Shown here in pieces: positions 7,869 through 16,800 of a stretch of DNA of 20,931 bases (position 1 is its first letter; every line of letters begins with the position of its first letter). The translations under genes and the position numbers were made by a program. Source of the DNA: an uncultured Bacteroidales bacterium (GTDB taxonomy: Bacteria > Bacteroidota > Bacteroidia > Bacteroidales > P3). Under the pieces are notes generated by a model. That model was given only the letters and a program-made list of their open reading frames with translations, was not told the DNA's origin and did not search any database. Location: the NCBI GenBank assembly GCA_937876865.1, contig CALEFF010000019.1:1-20931 (forward strand), given 5' to 3'.

Positions 7869-7877
7869 AAAGGAGGT
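7869..7877 (+). promoter_or_regulatory. Near-perfect Shine-Dalgarno site of the hibernation factor
   Basis: AAAGGAGGT ends 3 nt before the ATG at 7881, with the AGGAGG core ending 4 nt before it. It is the strongest such site among the host genes of this window. Confidence 0.85.
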
Positions 7878-7880
7878 CTT

Positions 7881-8171
7881 ATGAAAATCACAGTTAAAGC
7901 AGTAAAGTTCAAAATGGATCAAAAGTTGGAAGATTTTGTACACGACAAAGTTTCTAAACTTGAAAGACAAGCCTCAGGATTGCTTGGAGCAGAGGTTACA
8001 TTGAATGTAGATAAGCCTGAAAGCGAAAACAACAAAATCGCAGATATTAAAATAGAGATTTCAGGTAAAGATTTATTTGCTTCAAAACAAGCAGACACCT
8101 TTGAAGAAGCAGTAATGCTTGCAATAGATGCCTTGAAAACTCAAATAAGTAAGTTTAAGGACAAAAAATAA
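7881..8171 (+). CDS. Ribosome hibernation factor, HPF/RaiA (YfiA) family, short form
   Basis: The protein has 96 residues: one beta-alpha-beta-beta-beta-alpha domain that binds the decoding site of idle 30S subunits and stabilises inactive ribosomes. Visible features are MKITVKAVKFKMDQKLEDFV, the basic helix VHDKVSKLERQASGLLG, and the strand pair IKIEISGKDLFASKQADTFEEAV followed by the final helix. There is no C-terminal dimerisation domain, so it is the short form, not long HPF. Translation is likely efficient because of the upstream AAAGGAGGT. It follows the Xer gene at 28 nt and is closed by a strong terminator. HPF versus RaiA subtype cannot be settled by eye. Confidence 0.9.
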   Translation: MKITVKAVKFKMDQKLEDFVHDKVSKLERQASGLLGAEVTLNVDKPESENNKIADIKIEISGKDLFASKQADTFEEAVMLAIDALKTQISKFKDKK

Positions 8172-8205
8172 TCTTAATTTAAAGAAAATTTTTCTTTGAT
8201 TTAAT

Positions 8206-8250
8206 AAAATAATCCAAAGGTTTAAAAAAATATTCCTTTGGATTATTTTT
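8206..8250 (+). terminator. Strong intrinsic terminator after the hibernation factor gene
   Basis: A perfect 15-bp stem (AAAATAATCCAAAGG 8206-8220 with its complement at 8235-8249) with a 14-nt A-rich loop is followed by T-rich sequence. A smaller AAAGAAA/TTTCTTT hairpin precedes it at about 8180-8197. Confidence 0.92.
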
Positions 8251-8321
8251 ATTTTTCTAAGACTTAAAAACAATATTTTATAAATTTGTGTTTTATAGTT
8301 GATTGTTTCGTGATTTTTTCG

Positions 8322-8329
8322 TTACTTTG
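8322..8329 (+). promoter_or_regulatory. Weak -7 box (TTACTTTG) for the PEP carboxykinase candidate
   Basis: TTACTTTG departs from TAnnTTTG at the second base and lies 30 nt before the ATG at 8360. A TTG occurs 16 nt upstream. This is the best candidate in the intergenic region. Confidence 0.4.
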
Positions 8330-8359
8330 CAGTTTTAAAAATAAAAATATATACACAAG

Positions 8360-11300
8360 ATGATAGACTTAAAAGATGCTTTAGGCGTAATCCCTGAGGA
8401 AAAACTAAAATCTACAAGGGAATATGTACAACAATACATCAGTTTACGATTAGCTACCATGGGCGTAGAGATGAATCCTGACAATATAGATGAGAGTGAG
8501 CAAAACTTTATGAGAATATTAAAGGGTTTATTGTCTAATTACAAAGAAAGAGAAGCCCTTTATGACAATTATCTTTGTCCTGCCGATGCAAGAATACAAA
8601 ACTTTTTAGATCGTTACTTTGCCTCAGTTAAAAGTGTTCCCGATATAAAAATTCCATTGAGAACATTCACTTTGGATACATACGGAATAGCAAGAGAATT
8701 ATCACTTCCAAGCGGAGCAAATGAATATAAATCAACCTACGTTACTTCTTATAGAGTAAAACAAGGAGTCTTGCACAATCCAAAGAATGATAGAAGAACA
8801 ACAAAAGGAGTTTTTCACATTGCAGAAGGAGGATTACCAATTCCAAACGACAAAAAAGCCGTTCCAATTGAGACTGCAAAATACATTTTCCATAGAGCCT
8901 TTGCAGAAACAGGTGAAGTAATGGAATTACCATACACTTCTCAAACTACAACCCCTATAAGACTAATGGTATCTTTGCTTTTGAAACCAACAATATGTCC
9001 AGAGGTAGATGAGGTGAGCCAAAGAAAGAATATGGAAATAAGATTTTTTGCACCGGGTTCACTTGTAAGCAATTTGGATTTTGTAGAAAGTATTTTTGGA
9101 AACGGGGGTAGTCCATATCACATAAAAAATGATTCCGCATTAGACGTAGAACATTGGACAGGTCATACAGGATGTATAATTTTAGCACCACAATTAACGC
9201 TACTTACTAAAAAAGAATGTGGATTACCACATATTTCTGAGGCGACTGAACGTCAAAAGAAAGACGGAATGTGTTGGAGTGATGAAAAAGAACTATACAA
9301 CGATGGACAATCCTTCAAATTATGTGTTAGAACAGACGAAGGAATTATTGCAACAGTAATTGCAGATAACTATTTTGGCTACTCAAAGAAAGAAGTGAAA
9401 ACAATGATGAGTTATTCTGCAAACATATACGGAAATGCAGAAGAAGAACACGCAGGAGGAGCCTTAGTATTCCCTGGATACAATCAAGGAGATACTTATT
9501 TTGCCAATCCGATGAAAGTTCGCAACACATTTGAAGATGTAAAGAAAAACTGTAAATCATTTATCGACTTCAAAGAAGAAGGATATGGAATAGATAAAAA
9601 CTTCTCAAATATATATTACCTGCCAGAAAATGCGAATTTCTATGTTCCAACCCAAGAAATAAAATGGAAAAACGATAAAGGCGAACATAAATTAAAACTT
9701 TTGCCAAATCGTATCTATATTTTACCAAACGGAAGTAAATTCCGCATGGAAAGTTATTCAGGAGCTTTGAATTATCGTTTAATAGAAACACTTGGAGATG
9801 GATTGTTCTGTCATAAACCTTGCACGGTTTCAGGAGGAGGAAAGTCAGAAATATCAAAATCACTTGAAGATGCAATACTTGGTGGACCATTCTTTGTTAG
9901 CGATTTTGAAAAAGACTTTGCTAAAGTAGAAGAGATAATCAATTACGACTATTCAAAAAGATATGAAAAACACGATTCAATTCCATATAGTCGTAGTTTC
10001 TTATCACCACTTCGTTCAATGGGTTCAGTAATTAAACTACTTACACCAAGCATAGAATATTCTGAAAGTTATAATGAATGGCTAAGAAGTCTTCCTCAAC
10101 ACATAAAAGGAATAGCACTAATCATTAAACGATTCTATAAAGAAGAATGGGGGGAAGATTGGAAAAAACATTTTAATGTAGATATACTTAATGGTACACC
10201 AGCCAATGAATTGAAATTTGAAGACAAGAAAATATATGCACGTTATCTTAGAGTAGGTTTTGAAGAGAATGGAACATGGAGAACATTCAAACTAAGACAA
10301 GACTTTGTTCACTCAGATAAAATTCAAATGGAAGATGATATAAGTGCCTCAACAGTAGTTCCTACAAAATTACTTTCAAATCTTGGAAAGGCAAAAGATA
10401 ATTTAAGTGTTAAAATAGTAGAAAACTGTGAGTATCGATTCTTCCAACGTCCCGATGATGCAGTAATAAGAGGTTATGATAAAAAAGCAGAATTAGATTT
10501 ATCAACACCTAATACATTTATATCTAATTACGAACCGTTAGTTCAAGAAGATGCCCGTGAAATGACAGAAGATGTAATTAACTTTGATAAATTTACTCAA
10601 CCAATGAAAAATCTTATTTCTTCAATGGTTGATGATAAAGAATCTAAATACTTCGTTTCATCGGCAAATCCAAGATTGGTAAATGGCAAGCCTTCAAAGA
10701 ACGTTCGTTATCTGCAAACAAGAAACGATTTAATCTATCCGCAAGAAAAGTATATCGCAGAAATGGGAATGCGTCTTGCAAGAATGATACCAGAAGACAA
10801 ACCATTATATGTTCCAGTTAATGCAGTTCTTCCAGGAAGAAGAAACAATAGAGCAGAAGAAGGTATACCTCCTTTGGCAGTTTATAACCCTATTCATTAC
10901 CAAGAATTACCTGAATTATTTATGGATTTCGTTTGCTCTCTAACAGGAAAGAGTCCTTCAACCACAGGGGCAGGTAGCGAAGGAGCCTTAACGAAAGGAC
11001 CTTTCAATGCTTTGTGTGCAGTAACTGACCTTAACAATGCCTTGATTTCTTTCATACTTACAGGCTATGATGGCTTTACAACACCAGCCGGATACATTGG
11101 TAGTAAATATAGAATTGACCACGATTTATCTTTATTGATACCAGAAATATGGGCAAGACTATCTCCTGAAGAAAGAGATCCTAAATTCTTGATTGCAAAC
11201 AATTACTTTGAAAAAATAGATAATTTCAATTACGAAGGCAAAGAAGTGAAAGCATCTGTTTTAGGATACAGAGTAACAGAAAAATTTATACATAACTACT

Positions 11301-11812
11301 TTGGAAGAGTGTTTGAAAATCCTAACGTAGTGTTTACCGATGAAATGTTAAAGCCAGAGCTTCAAAGTATGCAAGAATTTGTTGATGGAGTTCGCAACAT
11401 TACCGACAACCAAGCAAGAGTTGCAAAAATGTATTTTGAAGACGGAAGTGTAGAAGGAGCAATTCCACCGTTAAAAGCAATAATTCATATAATGGCATAC
11501 GGAGAATACGAAGGCAAAACACTATCTTCTCCTGAAATAAGAGAAATGTTTACAAGAGAATACTTATTAAAGAGCAATTGGTATGCAGAAAGATTAAGAA
11601 ATAAACACGTAAGTGACATAGCATTGTGGCAAAGTCACCAAAAATATATAAGTGATTTATTGAATGAAGCAGTCAATTTGCCAGATGATAAGAAACAAGA
11701 ATTAAAACAAATACTTTTAAAAACAAAAGAAACTTTAAAATACGTAAAGAGTCAAGCTTATTACGACAAGTTAATAGGAACAATAGGTAAAGACGATTTG
11801 TATAAAGGATAA
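8360..11812 (+). CDS. Probable pyrophosphate-dependent phosphoenolpyruvate carboxykinase
   Basis: The protein has 1150 residues, cytoplasmic, with no signal peptide or membrane helix. I assign it from memory to the PPi-type PEP carboxykinases (about 1100-1200 residues, known from Propionibacterium and Entamoeba). These interconvert oxaloacetate plus PPi with PEP, CO2 and phosphate and have little overall similarity to GTP- or ATP-type enzymes. In support, CTVSGGGKSEISKSL (488-502) resembles a kinase phosphate-binding loop, with GGGKS at 492-496, followed at 511-519 by the acidic FFVSDFEKD where the metal-binding kinase-2 segment would be expected. Other conspicuous motifs are EEHAGGALVFPGYNQGDTYF and GKSPSTTGAGSEGALTKGPF. 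The gene is alone between two terminators. If the assignment is wrong, it remains a large conserved cytoplasmic protein with a nucleotide- or phosphate-binding loop. Confidence 0.62.
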   Translation: MIDLKDALGVIPEEKLKSTREYVQQYISLRLATMGVEMNPDNIDESEQNFMRILKGLLSNYKEREALYDNYLCPADARIQNFLDRYFASVKSVPDIKIPLRTFTLDTYGIARELSLPSGANEYKSTYVTSYRVKQGVLHNPKNDRRTTKGVFHIAEGGLPIPNDKKAVPIETAKYIFHRAFAETGEVMELPYTSQTTTPIRLMVSLLLKPTICPEVDEVSQRKNMEIRFFAPGSLVSNLDFVESIFGNGGSPYHIKNDSALDVEHWTGHTGCIILAPQLTLLTKKECGLPHISEATERQKKDGMCWSDEKELYNDGQSFKLCVRTDEGIIATVIADNYFGYSKKEVKTMMSYSANIYGNAEEEHAGGALVFPGYNQGDTYFANPMKVRNTFEDVKKNCKSFIDFKEEGYGIDKNFSNIYYLPENANFYVPTQEIKWKNDKGEHKLKLLPNRIYILPNGSKFRMESYSGALNYRLIETLGDGLFCHKPCTVSGGGKSEISKSLEDAILGGPFFVSDFEKDFAKVEEIINYDYSKRYEKHDSIPYSRSFLSPLRSMGSVIKLLTPSIEYSESYNEWLRSLPQHIKGIALIIKRFYKEEWGEDWKKHFNVDILNGTPANELKFEDKKIYARYLRVGFEENGTWRTFKLRQDFVHSDKIQMEDDISASTVVPTKLLSNLGKAKDNLSVKIVENCEYRFFQRPDDAVIRGYDKKAELDLSTPNTFISNYEPLVQEDAREMTEDVINFDKFTQPMKNLISSMVDDKESKYFVSSANPRLVNGKPSKNVRYLQTRNDLIYPQEKYIAEMGMRLARMIPEDKPLYVPVNAVLPGRRNNRAEEGIPPLAVYNPIHYQELPELFMDFVCSLTGKSPSTTGAGSEGALTKGPFNALCAVTDLNNALISFILTGYDGFTTPAGYIGSKYRIDHDLSLLIPEIWARLSPEERDPKFLIANNYFEKIDNFNYEGKEVKASVLGYRVTEKFIHNYFGRVFENPNVVFTDEMLKPELQSMQEFVDGVRNITDNQARVAKMYFEDGSVEGAIPPLKAIIHIMAYGEYEGKTLSSPEIREMFTREYLLKSNWYAERLRNKHVSDIALWQSHQKYISDLLNEAVNLPDDKKQELKQILLKTKETLKYVKSQAYYDKLIGTIGKDDLYKG

Positions 11813-11837
11813 GAATTAAACAAAGTATTAAAAGAAC

Positions 11838-11881
11838 AATAGGGTAGTTGAATATGAGATTTCAATTGCCCTATTTTTTTT
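11838..11881 (+). terminator. Intrinsic terminator after the PEP carboxykinase candidate
   Basis: AATAGGGTAGTTGAA (11838-11852) pairs with TTCAATTGCCCTATT (11861-11875) with one G-T pair and one mismatch. A run of eight T starts at 11874. Confidence 0.88.
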
Positions 11882-11957
11882 CTTTAATTTTTTCAAAAAA
11901 AGCAAAGAAAAAAAATAAAAAATCAAAGAAATATTTAAACAAAACAAAGAATTAAAA

Positions 11958-11970
11958 TGTTAAGATAACA
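11958..11970. promoter_or_regulatory. Palindrome TGTTA-AGA-TAACA upstream of hcp, possible operator
   Basis: A perfect 5-bp inverted repeat around AGA lies 31 nt before the hcp ATG in otherwise featureless A-rich DNA. Hcp genes are often controlled by CRP/FNR-type nitrosative-stress regulators that bind such dyads. The site is short and could be chance in AT-rich sequence. I find no TAnnTTTG box in this leader. Confidence 0.3.
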
Positions 11971-12000
11971 AAACTATTAACCAATTAAAAAAATAAGATT

Positions 12001-13620
12001 ATGTTTTGTTATCAATGTCAAGAAACAGCAAAGAATACAGGCTGTACAAAACAAGGAGTATGTGGAAAAGACCCTCAACTCGCAAAAGAATTAGATAATT
12101 TGGTATTTGAATGCCAAGAATTATCAACTCTTAATCATCAATTACGTCTTCACAAGCAAGACGACCTTCAAGCAAGTAGAATGATAACCGAAGCACTCTT
12201 CACAACCATTACTAATTCTAATTTTGACAAAGAATCGGTCAAAACAAAAATTCAATACATAAGAGACAAAAAACACGAACTCAAAACCCGAGCCCACGAA
12301 AACAACATTCCTATTCAACACCTCAAACTAACTTTCTTGCCTCCTATATTAGGACAAAGTTCAATCCTTACCGAACAAGACCAAGACATAAGAAGTCTTA
12401 AACAACTCATTATTTACGGACTAAAAGGAGTAGCAGCCTATACCTCTCACGCACAACGCTTAGGCTACGAAGACAATGCAATCTACTCAAATCTTGAAGA
12501 AGCCCTTTCTTTCACACGAAAAAAAGAAACCTCCAAAGAGCAACTTCTTAATTGGGTAAAAGGCGTAGGCGAATTAGGCATAAAAGCCATGCATCTATTA
12601 GACAAAGCTAACACAATCACCTTTGGACACCCCGAAAACACCAAGGTAGAAACAAATGTTGGTAATCGCCCCGGCATACTCGTAACAGGACATGACTTAC
12701 AAGACATAAAAGAACTCTTAGAACAAACTCAAGACAAACAAATTGATATTTATACCCATGGAGAAATGCTTCCAGCACACTATTATCCATACTTCAAAAA
12801 ATATCCTCATTTCAAAGGAAACTATGGCAATGCTTGGTGGCAACAAACCCAAGACTTTGAAAAATTCAACGGTCCAATCCTTTTCACAAGCAATTGTATA
12901 GTGCCACCACCAGCCAACAAAAACTACCAAGACCGTCTTTACACCACAGGTAGTGCCTATTTAGAAAACGCAAAACACATACCACTTGACCACGAAACAC
13001 AAACCAAGAAATTTACCTGCATAATCAACAAAGCACACCAATGCAAACCACCACAACCCATAGACAATCACCAACTACAAGGCGGATTTGCACACCAACA
13101 ACTTATGAAACTAAAACCACAAATCATTTCCGCAATAAAAAAAGGCGACATCAAGAAATTTGTCGTAATGGCAGGTTGCGATGGCAGAATGCCTGTAAGA
13201 GAATACTACACCAACTTTGCAAAAGCCCTACCACCTGATACCATAATCCTAACAGCAGGCTGTGCAAAATATCGCTACAACAAACTCTCACTACAACCCA
13301 ACCCACACTTTCCAAGAATACTTGACGCAGGACAATGCAACGACACCTATTCTCTCATAGTCTTTGCCGATGAACTAAGAAAAGAATTAGAATTGAAAAA
13401 CCTAAACGACCTACCAATTGTTTACAACATAGCGTGGTACGAACAAAAAGCAGTAATAGTACTACTCGCAATGCTATCACTTGGAATCAAGAACATAAAA
13501 CTCGGTCCGACACTACCAGCCTTTCTAAGTCCGAACATAATTCACCTACTGCAAAACGAATACAACCTAAGCACAATCACCACAATAGAAGACGATATGC
13601 GATATCTTGCGATCAAATAA
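12001..13620 (+). CDS. hcp: Hybrid cluster protein (hydroxylamine reductase / NO reductase)
   Basis: The protein has 539 residues. It is a cytoplasmic iron-sulfur protein of nitrosative-stress defence, reducing hydroxylamine in vitro and NO in vivo. The N-terminal cluster cysteines are Cys3, Cys6, Cys15 and Cys21 (C-x2-C-x8-C-x5-C). Hybrid-cluster ligands fall at His231, Glu255, Cys299, Cys393, Cys421, Cys446 and Glu481. These spacings match, with a constant offset of 13, the ligands I remember for the Desulfovibrio vulgaris protein (His244 to Glu494). All ligands are present, so the enzyme should be active. No partner reductase (hcr) is adjacent. The coding strand is unusually C-rich and G-poor compared with the genes to the left. 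The gene ends in a hairpin shared with the tracrRNA gene. Confidence 0.97.
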   Translation: MFCYQCQETAKNTGCTKQGVCGKDPQLAKELDNLVFECQELSTLNHQLRLHKQDDLQASRMITEALFTTITNSNFDKESVKTKIQYIRDKKHELKTRAHENNIPIQHLKLTFLPPILGQSSILTEQDQDIRSLKQLIIYGLKGVAAYTSHAQRLGYEDNAIYSNLEEALSFTRKKETSKEQLLNWVKGVGELGIKAMHLLDKANTITFGHPENTKVETNVGNRPGILVTGHDLQDIKELLEQTQDKQIDIYTHGEMLPAHYYPYFKKYPHFKGNYGNAWWQQTQDFEKFNGPILFTSNCIVPPPANKNYQDRLYTTGSAYLENAKHIPLDHETQTKKFTCIINKAHQCKPPQPIDNHQLQGGFAHQQLMKLKPQIISAIKKGDIKKFVVMAGCDGRMPVREYYTNFAKALPPDTIILTAGCAKYRYNKLSLQPNPHFPRILDAGQCNDTYSLIVFADELRKELELKNLNDLPIVYNIAWYEQKAVIVLLAMLSLGIKNIKLGPTLPAFLSPNIIHLLQNEYNLSTITTIEDDMRYLAIK

Positions 13621-13647
13621 ACTTAACACTACATACTGGATGCTCAT

Positions 13648-13730
13648 AAAACGAAAGCGACACCCGAAAGGGTGCCGCTTTTAATGTTTTCACAACGGAA
13701 TAATCCTTATTGTGAATTGCTTCAATTTAG
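13648..13730 (-). ncRNA. Predicted tracrRNA of the type II-C system
   Basis: This RNA would pair with the crRNA repeat and load it into Cas9. The 5' part (about 13729 to 13709) is the anti-repeat: against the repeat at 19665-19711, 13 of the first 15 repeat positions can pair (11 Watson-Crick, 2 wobble), and a further TTT and AGT match across a bulge. The next segment, AAGGATTATTCCGTTGTGAA, looks like the nexus region I recall from other Bacteroidota tracrRNAs. The RNA ends in the GAAA-loop hairpin at 13655-13680 with a T-rich tail. A -7 box TATATTTG sits at the right distance upstream. Length about 80 nt. The exact ends are inferred. Confidence 0.85.
13655..13682. terminator. Shared bidirectional terminator of hcp (+) and tracrRNA (-)
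   Basis: AAGCGACACCC (13655-13665), a GAAA loop, and GGGTGCCGCTT (13670-13680) form 10 of 11 pairs with one A-C mismatch. On the plus strand TTTT follows the stem. On the minus strand the stem is followed by TTTCGTTTT, which ends the predicted tracrRNA. Confidence 0.88.
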
Positions 13731-13735
13731 TTCTG

Positions 13736-13743
13736 CAAATATA
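13736..13743 (-). promoter_or_regulatory. -7 box (TATATTTG) of the tracrRNA
   Basis: The minus strand reads TATATTTG, a perfect TAnnTTTG, placing the start near 13729, exactly where anti-repeat complementarity begins. A TTG lies 15 nt further upstream (13759-13761), a shorter gap than usual. Confidence 0.7.
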
Positions 13744-13784
13744 CAATTATTTTCTAAACAATAAAGAATTTATAAATATTTTTA

Positions 13785-13792
13785 TAACTTTG
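13785..13792 (+). promoter_or_regulatory. -7 box (TAACTTTG) of the cas9 operon
   Basis: TAACTTTG matches TAnnTTTG exactly, 29 nt before the cas9 ATG at 13822. No clear -33 TTTG is seen 19 nt upstream. It faces away from the tracrRNA box 41 nt to its left. Confidence 0.7.
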
Positions 13793-13821
13793 TGGCAATG
13801 TAAATAGAAAAAATAATTATA

Positions 13822-16800
13822 ATGAAAAAGATATTAGGCTTAGACTTAGGAACAAATAGTATAGGTTGGGCAGTAGTAAATGAGGCAGAAAATGAAACTG
13901 AACAATCTTCAATTATAAAAATAGGTGTAAGGGTAAATCCTCTAACAACAGATGAATTAGGAAATTTTGAAAAAGGTAAGAGTATTACTACTAATTCTGT
14001 TAGAACAGAAAAACGTTCTGCAAGAAGAAATCTACAACGCTATAAAATAAGAAAAGAAGCGTTGATTAAAATATTAAAAAATAACAATTTCATTACTGAT
14101 GATACGATCCTATCAGAGCAAGGAAATAAAACAACCTTTGAAACATATTCATTAAGAGCAAAGGCAGCTGATGAAGAAATTGCATTAACTGAATTTGCAA
14201 GAGTATTGCTGATGCTAAATAAAAAAAGAGGTTATAAAAGCAGTAGAAAAGCAAAATCAACAGATGAAGGACAACTCATAGACGGTATGAGTGTTGCAAG
14301 GGAATTATATGATAGAGATTTAACTCCGGGACAATATGTTTTAGAACTTTTGAAAAATAAAGTAAAACACACTCCCGATTTTTATCGTTCTGATTTACAA
14401 AACGAATTTGAAAAGATATGGGAGTTTCAAAAACAATATTACTCTGAATTGTTTACAGATGAATTAAAAGAACAATTAAAAGGGAAAAATAAGGGACAAA
14501 CATGGACAATTTGTCAAAAAGCATTTAATATTGAAGGTGTACAAAGGTCGGTAAAAGGTTTTGAACAGAAAATAGAGAACTATCAATGGCGTGCTAATAG
14601 TCTAAAAGAACAAATGAGTTTGGAACAATTAACAATAGTATTCCAAGAAATAAATAACCAACTCAATAAATCAAGTAATTATTTAGGTAATATAAGCGAT
14701 AGAAGTAAAGAACTATATTTTAATCATCAAACAGTAGGACAATATCTATACAGTAAACTATCACAAGACTCTCATTATAGTACAAAGAATAAAGTGTTTT
14801 ATCGCCAAGATTATTTAGATGAATTTGAATCACTTTGGGAATCACAAAAGAAATACCATAAAGAACTAACAGATGAATTGAAAAAAGAAATAAGAGATGT
14901 AATAATCTTTTATCAACGACCATTAAAATCCCAAAAAGGGCTATTAAGTGTCTGCGAATTAGAAGGCAGAGAAGTAGAAATTGAGAAAAATGGTAAAAAA
15001 ATAACAAAAATAATAGGTCCTCGTGTATCTCCAAAATCCTCTCCAATATTTCAAGAGTCAAAAATTTGGCAAATACTTAATAATGTTCAAATAGAGGGAA
15101 ATGTTATACCAAATGTTCAGCAAGATTTATTTGGAGAAGCAACAGAGTTTAAATATGGCAAACGCCCATTAACACAAGAAGAAAAACAAACCCTATTTTC
15201 AGAACTAAATATAAAAGAAAAATTAACAGAATCACAAGCTTTACAAATTCTTGAAATGAAAGGGGCGTATAAACTCAATTATAAAGAAATAGAGGGTAAT
15301 AAAACAAGAGCCTTGTTCTTTAAAGCATTTCAAGAAATCATAGAATTGTCAGGATACGAAATAGAATTTACAAAAAAGAAAGCAAATAAGCTTGAAGAGG
15401 AATTAAAGGAAATTTTTGTAGCCTTAGGATTTAGCACCGAAATACTTGGGTTTAAAACTGATTTAACAAAAGAAGAAATCAAAGACCAACAAATAGAAAA
15501 ACAAGCATACTATAAACTATGGCATTTACTCTATTCATTTGAAGGAGATAGTTCAAAATTAGGCAACGAAAAGTTAATTCAAAAACTAATGGAACTATGT
15601 AAAATGCCAAAAGAATATGCAACTATTTTATCTAATATAACCTTCCCATTAGATTATAGTAGTCTTAGCACAAGAGCAACCCTAAAAATACTTCCATTCT
15701 TAAAACAAGGGCTTATGTATAGCGATGCTTGTGAAAAAGCAGGCTATAAACATTCAAAAAAATCACTAACAAAAGAAGAAATAGAAAACAAAATACTAAA
15801 AGACTCTTTATCTCAACTGCCTAAAAATAGTTTACGCAATCCTGTTGTAGAGAAAATTCTTAATCAAATGGTGAACGTTGTTAATTCTATTATAAAAGAA
15901 TATGGCAAGCCTAATGAAATACGCATAGAATTAGCAAGAGAATTAAAGAAAAGTGCACAAGAAAGAGATGAATTAACAAAAGCAGTAAACTCTTCTAAAA
16001 AAGACCACGAAAAAATAGTCAAAATACTACAAGAAACACCTTTTAATATCCAAAATCCAAGTCGTAACGATATAATCCGTTATAAACTATACAAAGAATT
16101 AGAAGCCAACGGATACCATACTTTATATACGAATACATATATTTCACAAGAAAGATTATTTAGTAAGGATTTTGATATAGAACATATAATTCCACAAGCA
16201 TTGTTGTTTGATGATTCATTTGCTAATAAGACATTAGAAAAAAGAGACGCAAATATAGAAAAAGGAAGAATGACTGCCTTTGATTATGTTTTAGAAAAAC
16301 AAGGTGAAATGGGAGCTGAGTCATATAAAGATAAGATAGAATCTCTTTTTAATAGTGGAAAGATTAGTAAAACAAAAAGAAAGAATCTTGTAATGCGTCA
16401 ATCAGAAATTCCAGAAGGATTTATAGATAGAGATTTAAGAAATTCACAATACATAGCAAAGAAATCACGAGAAATATTAGAGCAAATAGTAAAAGTTGTT
16501 AATACAACAACAGGCTCTGTTACCGATAGGCTTAGAGAAGATTGGCAGTTAGTTGATGTGATGAAAGAATTAAATTGGGATAAGTATGACGAATGTGGAC
16601 AAACAGAGTGCTATACTAATAGAGATGGTAATGTAATAAAGAAAATAAAAGATTGGACTAAGAGAAACGACCATAGACATCACGCAATGGACGCACTTAC
16701 TATTGCTTTTACAAAACCAAGTTACATACAATACTTAAATAATCTAAATGCTCGTGTAGAAAAATCAGTAGAAGAATATCTTGATTTAGATAATGTAGAA

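Noticed and set aside
8742..9890. Several minus-strand frames of 60-110 codons inside the PEP carboxykinase candidate
   Set aside because: They are rich in Leu, Phe and Tyr, as expected when A-rich coding DNA is read on the opposite strand, and have no start or promoter signal.
13041..13649. Plus-strand frames overlapping hcp (13041-13238 and 13434-13649)
   Set aside because: They lie in another frame of a clearly coding, C-rich gene, have Thr/Arg/Asn-biased composition and no start signal. They are by-products of the skew.
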